Below, in pieces: positions 51,640 through 56,567 of a stretch of DNA of 56,567 nucleotides. The notes beneath the pieces were generated by a model that did no database searches, was not told the origin of the DNA, and saw only the letters and a list, made by a program, of their open reading frames with translations. The stretch comes from Tolumonas sp008015085 (GTDB lineage: Bacteria > Pseudomonadota > Gammaproteobacteria > Enterobacterales > Aeromonadaceae). The stretch is taken from assembly GCA_029265125.1 (NCBI GenBank), contig JAJUJX010000017.1, positions 1-56,567 on the forward strand. Direction: 5' to 3'. Every line of letters starts with the position of its first letter. Within the stretch, counting starts at the first letter, position 1. Made by a program: the position numbers and the translations under genes.

Positions 51640-53307
51640 ATGCTGACACAACTCACTATTCATAATTTTGCCATTGTACGGTTTCTGGAACTGGATCTGC
51701 GTGACGGTATGACCTGCGTGACAGGAGAAACAGGCGCAGGAAAATCAATTGCAATCGATGCTTTGGGGCTTTGTCTTGGTGAGCGGGCTGATGCCGGAAT
51801 GCTACGACATGGCGCTGAAAAAGCGGAGATCATTGCCCGATTCAATATTGAGAAAAATCCGGGAGCACAGCAGTGGTTAGATGCCAATGAGCTTGATACG
51901 CAGGAGGAATGTATTCTGCGTCGGGTCATTACCCATGAAGGCCGCTCTCGTGCCTATATTAATGGCACCCCTGTCCCGCTGGCCCAACTTAAACAGCTTG
52001 GTAATACACTTATCAATATTCATGGTCAGCATGCGCATCAATTACTGCTAAAACCGGAATATCAACTCACTGTATTGGACGCCTACGCTAACCATCAAGG
52101 GCTACTTGATGCGACCCGCCAGCAGTACCAGAACTGGCGCAGCCTTCATGCAGAGCGCCAGCGTTTACGTCAGGCACAGGAACAGCGACAAGCTCGTCTG
52201 CAATTACTGGAATATCAGGTTCAGGAACTAGACGAATTCGCGCTGCAACCGGGCGAATTCGCAGACATTGAAGCTGAACATACACGCTTAGCTAATAGCG
52301 AATCATTACTCAATGATAGTCAGTATTGTTTACAGCTACTACATGACAGTGATGATGTGACCATCTGCTCATTATTGAAAAATGTGCAGGATAAACTGGA
52401 AACGTTAGGCGATGTGGATGCCCGCCTGAAAAGCATTGCTCAGATGCTGCGTGATGCCCAGATCCAGATTGAAGAAAGCCAATATGAGCTGCGTGGTTAT
52501 CTAGATAATCTGGATATAGATCCCGCTCGCTTTGTTCTGGTTGAAAATCGTCTTTCCAAAGCTATGGAGCTGGCGCGTAAACATCATGTGAAACCGGAAG
52601 ACCTGGCTGATAAACATCAGCAATTACGTTCTGAACTCACCGAGTTGAGTGCTGCTGATGAACGGTTACAGGAATTGGCGCCAGCACTGCAGCAAGCCCG
52701 CGAAGAATACCTCAGTGCAGCACAAAAACTATCAGCCAGCAGAAAGCGTTATGCGGAAGAATTAAGCCAGCAAATCACCGAGCAGATCCGCCAGCTCAAT
52801 ATGCCTGACGGACAACTGGAAATCGTTTTTCACCCACAGGAAACACCTACACCTACGGCATTGGGATTAGATATTCCCGAAATACAGGTATCCACCAATC
52901 CGGGGCAACCACTGCAAGGACTGGCTAAAGTTGCGTCTGGTGGTGAGCTATCCCGCATTAGTCTGGCAATTCAGGTTATTACAGCACAACGAGTTGCAAC
53001 CCCAACCTTGATTTTCGATGAGGTCGATGTCGGTATCAGCGGCGGAACAGCCTCTATCGTAGGTAAAATGCTAAGAAAACTGGGCGAATCAACGCAAGTC
53101 TTAGTAGTAACGCATCTACCACAAGTTGCAGGTCACGGTCACCAGCAATATCTCGTTGCCAAGCAAAACGACGGACAACAGACCGAAACATCAATGCAGT
53201 TACTGGATACGGACATGCGCTTACATGAACTGGCTCGTTTGCTGGGAGGAGATCAGATCACAACAAACACATTAGCTAATGCACGGGAGCTGCTGATCTC
53301 AGGCTAA
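51640..53307 (+). CDS. recN: DNA repair protein RecN
   Basis: RecN is an SMC-like ATPase acting in double-strand break repair and strongly SOS-induced. The 555 residues (E. coli 553) have the N-terminal P-loop GETGAGKSIAIDALGLCLGE (about 30-49), a long coiled coil (about 160-375) and the C-terminal signature VASGGELSRISLAI followed by Walker B TLIFDEVDVGISGGTA. Two LexA boxes lie upstream. Confidence 0.97.
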   Translation: MLTQLTIHNFAIVRFLELDLRDGMTCVTGETGAGKSIAIDALGLCLGERADAGMLRHGAEKAEIIARFNIEKNPGAQQWLDANELDTQEECILRRVITHEGRSRAYINGTPVPLAQLKQLGNTLINIHGQHAHQLLLKPEYQLTVLDAYANHQGLLDATRQQYQNWRSLHAERQRLRQAQEQRQARLQLLEYQVQELDEFALQPGEFADIEAEHTRLANSESLLNDSQYCLQLLHDSDDVTICSLLKNVQDKLETLGDVDARLKSIAQMLRDAQIQIEESQYELRGYLDNLDIDPARFVLVENRLSKAMELARKHHVKPEDLADKHQQLRSELTELSAADERLQELAPALQQAREEYLSAAQKLSASRKRYAEELSQQITEQIRQLNMPDGQLEIVFHPQETPTPTALGLDIPEIQVSTNPGQPLQGLAKVASGGELSRISLAIQVITAQRVATPTLIFDEVDVGISGGTASIVGKMLRKLGESTQVLVVTHLPQVAGHGHQQYLVAKQNDGQQTETSMQLLDTDMRLHELARLLGGDQITTNTLANARELLISG

Positions 53308-53378
53308 TGCTTTCCCTGATGTTATTTACCCGCTATCATCAGGTCAGCTTAATTGACTGTCAGATAAGAAGAACCGAC

Positions 53379-53723
53379 ATGCAAAATCGCAAATGGATCG
53401 CAGCACTGTTAGTAGCAGGCGTGATGATGTCAGCCACGACTGGCTGTGTCTATCGTATCGACATTCCACAAGGAAACTATGTCGAACAAAAACAAGTAAA
53501 TCAACTACGTGTTGGCATGACCCGTGAACAAGTTGAGTATGTCATGGGCAGCCCGATGGTTACGGATCAAAACGATCCGAATGTCTGGTATTACATTTAT
53601 TATCTGAAACCGGGCTGGGACAAAGAAGAGCGTAAAGATATGCGTCTGATGTTCAAAAATAACCGGTTAGCTGCCATTTCAGGAGACTTCACGACTCCGT
53701 CCGACTTTTATCGACCACTGTAA
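53379..53723 (+). CDS. bamE: Outer membrane assembly lipoprotein BamE
   Basis: BamE (SmpA) is a lipoprotein of the BAM complex that inserts outer-membrane beta-barrel proteins. The ATG at 53379 gives a 114-residue precursor with a signal peptide and the lipobox-like ATTGC, placing the lipidated cysteine near residue 23. The mature part has the BamE fold residues LRVGMTREQVEYVMGSPMVTD. An upstream in-frame ATG at the recN stop adds 24 residues without a signal-peptide start, so it was rejected. Confidence 0.95.
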   Translation: MQNRKWIAALLVAGVMMSATTGCVYRIDIPQGNYVEQKQVNQLRVGMTREQVEYVMGSPMVTDQNDPNVWYYIYYLKPGWDKEERKDMRLMFKNNRLAAISGDFTTPSDFYRPL

Positions 53724-53749
53724 AATTCCGATTCGGTATCTGATTGGTT

Positions 53750-53780
53750 AAGCCGTCGAATTTCGACGGCTTTATTATTT
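53750..53780. terminator. Bidirectional terminator between bamE and rnfH
   Basis: AAGCCGTCGAA (53750-53760) and TTCGACGGCTT (53762-53772) form an 11-base stem followed on the plus strand by TATTATTT. The two genes converge here. Confidence 0.8.
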
Positions 53781-54077
53781 CAGAGACTGTAATTTAGCTT
53801 TTTCCGCCCGTTGTCTGCGGATTTCTTTCGGATCTGCCAGCAATGGACGATAAATCTCGATACGGGTGGAGTGCTCAAGATGAGCGTTTAACGCAATAGT
53901 GCGGCCATATGTGCCAACTTTATTGACAGCCAAATCAATTTCCGGATGTCGAGCCAAAATGCCGGACTCGCGGATAGCCTCTTCGACAGTGATCCCTTGA
54001 TTTATTTTTAGCATCAGAACGGTCTGATTCATTGGTAAGGCATAAACAATTTCGATCTGGATTTGCTCAGACACCAT
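53775..54077 (-). CDS. rnfH: RnfH/RatB-family ubiquitin-like protein
   Basis: A small beta-grasp protein (UPF0125) of unknown biochemical role, linked by name to the Rnf complex in some bacteria and by neighbourhood to ratA. The ATG at 54077 follows AAGGAG and gives 100 residues; it shows VVEEAI-type helix TVEEAIRESGIL and GTYGRTIALNAHLEHSTRIE before YRPLLADPKEIRRQRAE. It overlaps ratA by 11 bases. The pair is conserved in E. coli. Confidence 0.9.
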   Translation of the reverse strand: MVSEQIQIEIVYALPMNQTVLMLKINQGITVEEAIRESGILARHPEIDLAVNKVGTYGRTIALNAHLEHSTRIEIYRPLLADPKEIRRQRAEKAKLQSLK

Positions 54078-54501
54078 AAATCTCCTTTGCTCGTACAGTG
54101 AATGCCTGCACCATTGCACCTGTTAACTCTTTAAAAATCTTTCCAAAAGCCATTTCAATCAGATGGGATTTAAATTCAAATTCCAGATCTAATTCTATTT
54201 TGCACGCCTGTTCATCGAGAGCAGTAAAATACCAGCACCCTTTCAGCATTTTGAACGGACCATCAACCAATTCCATTCCGATTGTTTTGTTAGTAGTCAG
54301 AGTATTTCGGGTGGTAAATGTTTTGTGTATTCCCGCTTTAGAAACACCCACCTCTGCCAGCATATGTATATCAGACTGTTCAAGAACCTTTCCTGATACA
54401 CAGCCCGGTAAGAAAGCCGGATAAGCTTCTACATCATTGACTAATCTGAACATTTGCTCTGCACTGAACATGACCAGTGCACTGCGGTTAACTCGCGCCA
54501 T
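54067..54501 (-). CDS. ratA: RatA/Coq10-type START-domain protein
   Basis: The E. coli homologue was described as a toxin that blocks 70S association and, under the name PasT, in persistence; Coq10 homologues bind ubiquinone. The 144-residue protein has the single START/SRPBCC fold with VNDVEAYPAFLPGC (about 21-34) and FEFKSHLIEMAFGKIFKELT. The ATG has GGAG upstream. The toxin role is disputed, so the name is used by homology only. Confidence 0.92.
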   Translation of the reverse strand: MARVNRSALVMFSAEQMFRLVNDVEAYPAFLPGCVSGKVLEQSDIHMLAEVGVSKAGIHKTFTTRNTLTTNKTIGMELVDGPFKMLKGCWYFTALDEQACKIELDLEFEFKSHLIEMAFGKIFKELTGAMVQAFTVRAKEIYGV

Positions 54502-54571
54502 AGTGACTCCTTTAAACCTGTATATTCTACCATGACGGCGTGACCAATCACTAAACCTGAGTCGCTTTGGT

Positions 54572-54599
54572 TTTACAGCAAAAATACAGAACGTATAAT
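54572..54599 (+). promoter_or_regulatory. Probable smpB promoter
   Basis: TTTACA (54572-54577) and a perfect TATAAT (54594-54599) are spaced by 16 bases, about 35 bases before the smpB start. Confidence 0.65.
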
Positions 54600-54632
54600 G
54601 GAGAGCTTGAATTTATAAAAGGTTTCAGCGAC

Positions 54633-55115
54633 ATGAGTAAAAACAAAACAAAAAAAGGCGGTGACAGTACTATCGCGCTGAACAAAAAAGCCCGCCATGA
54701 ATACTTTATTGAAGATAAATATGAAGCTGGTTTGGCACTTCAAGGCTGGGAAGTTAAATCGCTACGTGCAGGTAAAGCCAACATCGGGGACAGTTATGTG
54801 CTGGTGCAGAATGGCGAAGCGTTTCTGTTCGGAGCCACCATCACGCCATTGAATGTGGCATCGACTCATGTTGTCTGTGACCCAACCCGTATTCGAAAAC
54901 TGCTGCTGCAAAAAAGGGAGCTCGAGCGCCTGATTGGGCTGGTCGAACGGCAGGGCTATACACTGATCCCTCTCGCCATGTACTGGAGTCGAGCCTGGGT
55001 GAAAGTTGAGATTGGTTTAGCTAAGGGTAAGAAAGAACACGATAAACGTGAAGATCTGAAAGAACGTGAATGGCAGCGGGATAAAGACCGCATGATGAAA
55101 AACAAAGGCAGATGA
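54633..55115 (+). CDS. smpB: SsrA-binding protein SmpB
   Basis: SmpB binds tmRNA and is needed for rescue of stalled ribosomes. The ATG at 54633 gives 160 residues, the E. coli length; a longer frame begins upstream of the promoter and was rejected. Conserved segments include ARHEYFIEDKYEAGLALQGW, EVKSLRAGKANIGDSYV and the basic C-terminal tail KGKKEHDKREDLKEREWQRD that enters the mRNA channel. ssrA follows directly. Confidence 0.96.
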   Translation: MSKNKTKKGGDSTIALNKKARHEYFIEDKYEAGLALQGWEVKSLRAGKANIGDSYVLVQNGEAFLFGATITPLNVASTHVVCDPTRIRKLLLQKRELERLIGLVERQGYTLIPLAMYWSRAWVKVEIGLAKGKKEHDKREDLKEREWQRDKDRMMKNKGR

Positions 55116-55117
55116 TC

Positions 55118-55146
55118 TTGGACTGCCTTGTTTTATCAGGTATAGT
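55118..55146 (+). promoter_or_regulatory. Probable ssrA promoter
   Basis: TTGGAC (55118-55123) and TATAGT (55141-55146) are spaced by 17 bases, right after the smpB stop. A start near 55153 would leave a short leader before the mature 5' end. Confidence 0.65.
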
Positions 55147-55160
55147 TACAATAACACATT

Positions 55161-55521
55161 GGGGCTGATTCTGGATTCGACGGGACACTCGAAACCCAAG
55201 GTGCATGCCGAGGTGCGGTAGGCCTCGTTAACAAACCGCAAAAAAATAGTCGCAAACGACGAAACCTACGCTTTAGCAGCTTAATAACCTGCTCGAAGCC
55301 CTTCTACCCTAGCTTGCCTATGTCCTAGGGGATTGGAAGGTCATCTTTCATAGGATCGCGTGGAAACCTTGTCTGGGGTGGAAGCGTTAAAACTAATCAG
55401 ACTAGTTATTCGGTGGCGTGTCGGTCCGCAGCTGGATAGCGAATTTAAAGATTCGACTAAGCATGTAGTACTGAGGATGTAGGTTTTTCGGACGCGGGTT
55501 CAAATCCCGCCAGCTCCACCA
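55161..55521 (+). ncRNA. ssrA: Transfer-messenger RNA (tmRNA)
   Basis: tmRNA acts as tRNA-Ala and mRNA to free stalled ribosomes and tag the product for proteolysis. The 5' end GGGGCTGATTCTGGATTCGA and the 3' end with GGTTCAAATCCCGCC and encoded CCA form the alanyl-tRNA-like part with its G-U pair. The tag frame at 55252-55284 reads ANDETYALAA followed by TAA. E. coli has N in place of T at position 5. The length of about 361 equals the E. coli type (363). Confidence 0.97.
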
Positions 55522-55534
55522 AACCAAAGATATA

Positions 55535-55565
55535 AAGCCCTGATTTTTTTCAGGGCTTTTTTCTT
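55535..55565 (+). terminator. Terminator of ssrA
   Basis: AAGCCCTG (55535-55542) and CAGGGCTT (55551-55558) form the stem, followed by a long T-run. Confidence 0.85.
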
Positions 55566-55659
55566 TTTTTATCAGAAGACATTTCAGTTTTGTCTCGGCA
55601 CAGAAAATTCTCCCGTTCTATGCCAGACTCTAACTAACTCATATGCCGATATCAGCAAT

Positions 55660-55962
55660 ATGCACCTGAACGATTATACTTTTCTGCAACAGATCGCTTC
55701 ATTACCCTTTGTTGATGCGATTTATTTGCTTGGCTCCAGAGCAAGAGGTGACTACCAAGATCGTTCAGACATTGATATCGCGGTATTCTGCCCCAGAGCT
55801 TCAGAGAAAGAATGGTTGTCGATTTTAGAGATTGTTGAACAGGCCGATACTCTGCTGATGATTGACTGTATTCGTTTAGACCTTGAGCCTGACAATAGCC
55901 TTCTACGTCAACAAATAGAAAAGGATAAAAAACTGATATATGAACGCACAGCTCAATATTGA
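55660..55962 (+). CDS. Minimal nucleotidyltransferase (MNT) of a HEPN/MNT pair
   Basis: A 100-residue protein with the nucleotidyltransferase fold of the HI0073 type. The core motif GSRARGDYQDRSDIDIAVF (36-54) has the GS and the DID metal-binding aspartates. In HEPN/MNT toxin-antitoxin pairs such proteins act as antitoxins, in some cases by AMPylating the HEPN toxin; other pairs may modify small molecules. A third acidic residue, D80 in MIDCIRLD or nearby, is plausible. The following HEPN gene overlaps by 23 bases but is frameshifted. Its place between ssrA and an IS points to an acquired region. Confidence 0.82.
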   Translation: MHLNDYTFLQQIASLPFVDAIYLLGSRARGDYQDRSDIDIAVFCPRASEKEWLSILEIVEQADTLLMIDCIRLDLEPDNSLLRQQIEKDKKLIYERTAQY

Positions 55963-56325
55963 ATCACTTGGAAAAGCATTAGCACGCCTTCATGAATCAC
56001 TGTCGTTTGATTTATCACAGCCATTGCCTGCATTCAACGTTTTGAATTTTGTATTGAGCTAACATGGAAAACACTCAAAAAGTGTCTGGCTCTGGAAGGG
56101 ATTGAAGCCAATACGCCCCGCGAATCCATTCAACTGGCTTATAACGCACATTGGATCAACGATGAAACTGCATGGTTGAGTATGCTGAAAGATCGCAATC
56201 TGACCTCGCATACTTATAAGGAAGATCTGGCATTAGAAATTTATCATCGGCTTCCAGGTCATTTTGAAGCAATGCAGTCACTTTATCTTTTGTTAAATTC
56301 CCGTTTTGCGGAAGCCGCTAAATAA
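55940..56325 (+). pseudogene. Frameshifted HEPN-domain partner (HI0074-like)
   Basis: Starting at ATG 55940, the first frame reads MNAQLNIESLGKALARLHES and stops after 40 residues at 56060-56062. A second frame, open from about 56026 to 56325, continues the family sequence as IQRFEFCIELTWKTLKKCLA and carries RNLTSH, matching the HEPN RNase motif RNxxxH, before ending FAEAAK. The two parts join around 56026-56032, so one or two bases have been lost or gained. HI0074-like proteins pair with MNT proteins. Without a fused frame the product is a 40-residue stub, unless the sequence contains an error. Confidence 0.8.
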
Positions 56326-56365
56326 ACAAGATATTCTGATATTCAACTCATTAAGTGAGGCGAAT

Positions 56366-56430
56366 ATGAGAGCTATCTTACTCAGTCCGTATCAAAAATG
56401 CAGAAAGAACAAGGGAGGCTCTAGTGGAGA
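56366..56430 (+). other. Possible start of a gene interrupted by the IS256-type element
   Basis: An ATG at 56366 preceded by GTGAGG opens a frame (MRAILLSPYQKCRKNKGG) that runs into the left end of the insertion sequence. It is too short to recognise and may be chance; the rest would lie beyond the element, outside the window. Confidence 0.25.
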
Positions 56431-56567
56431 GTGTAAAAAAATTTGTGTAAGTGGCATTCTGAACAACCTGTTAAAAGGAAACTGGAATGCCAATTACCGA
56501 CCAAATCCTCGATCAGCTTCTTGCTGATTGTAAATCCCCTGAAGACCTGATGGGGGAGCAAGGTTTA
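56425..56567 (+). mobile_element. Left end of an IS256-family insertion sequence (partial)
   Basis: The stretch GAGAGTGTAAAAAAATTTGT (56427-56446) followed by GTAAGTGGC resembles the terminal inverted repeat I associate with this family, and a transposase start follows 40 bases later. The outer boundary is uncertain by several bases because the right end is not in the window. Confidence 0.65.
56487..56567 (+). CDS. IS256-family transposase, N-terminal fragment
   Basis: The ATG at 56487 after AAAAGGA opens 27 codons to the window edge: MPITDQILDQLLADCKSPED then LMGEQGL. This start, with the CKSPEDLMGEQGL segment, is characteristic of mutator-type (IS256) transposases. Whether the gene is intact cannot be seen. 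Confidence 0.78.
   Translation, partial: MPITDQILDQLLADCKSPEDLMGEQGL

Noticed and set aside
55940..56062. A genuine 40-residue protein after the nucleotidyltransferase gene
   Set aside because: The following frame continues the HEPN family sequence without a break, so a frameshift explains the short product better.
55500..56567. A second copy of the ssrA 3' end marking an integrated island
   Set aside because: No repeat of the tmRNA 3' end was found between the gene and the right edge; the island question needs sequence beyond the window.

Overview
The window is a chromosomal segment of a gammaproteobacterium. Many blocks keep the order seen in Escherichia coli and its relatives: comEC-msbA-lpxK-ycaR-kdsB, lolCDE next to mfd, greA/yhbY/rlmE-ftsH-folP-glmM-secG-tRNA-Leu-tRNA-fMet-rimP-nusA-infB-rbfA-truB-rpsO-pnp, and grpE/nadK-recN-bamE/rnfH-ratA/smpB-ssrA. 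The roughly balanced base composition, the dnaKJ-grpE cluster placed between greA and nadK, a CsrD-like gene and a PilZ gene in front of mfd suggest Aeromonadales. A Tolumonas-like organism fits better than the GC-rich Aeromonas. This assignment is inference from recalled gene order and protein similarity, not from a search.

Layout. 1-145: the tail of an IS481-type transposase cut by the window edge. 253-3430: glgC (glycogen synthesis) divergent from a degenerate GGDEF/EAL protein resembling CsrD. 3516-5634: 4.5S RNA, fadR, grxD and sodB. 5703-13627: sucABCD and divergent gltA, sharing a 518-base control region; sdhCDAB, which usually sits with these genes, is absent. 13700-20828: fbp, then the lipid A/LPS supply cluster kdsB, ycaR, lpxK, msbA and the DNA-uptake gene comEC. 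21123-30880: a DedA membrane protein, the lipoprotein export genes lolCDE, a PilZ protein, mfd and a chemoreceptor. 30942-45553: a long block of minus-strand translation, transcription and RNA-processing genes with two tRNAs, plus glmM, folP, ftsH and rlmE. 45648-50517: yhbY, greA and the heat-shock genes dnaJ, dnaK and grpE. 50665-55521: nadK, SOS-controlled recN, bamE, rnfH, ratA, smpB and tmRNA. 55522-56567: an accessory patch behind ssrA with a minimal nucleotidyltransferase, a frameshifted HEPN partner and the left end of an IS256-family element.

Regulation readable from the sequence includes two perfect LexA boxes before recN, sigma-32-type promoters before grpE, dnaK and rlmE-ftsH, an ArcA-like direct repeat between gltA and sucA, tandem terminators between the initiator tRNA gene and rimP-nusA-infB, and a terminator abutting the folP ribosome binding site. 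Most of the window is conserved housekeeping DNA and I see no clearly new multi-gene system. The less ordinary items are the repeat cluster between gltA and sucA, the degenerate signalling protein beside glgC, the decayed HEPN/MNT pair behind ssrA, and several RNA hairpins placed at operon junctions.
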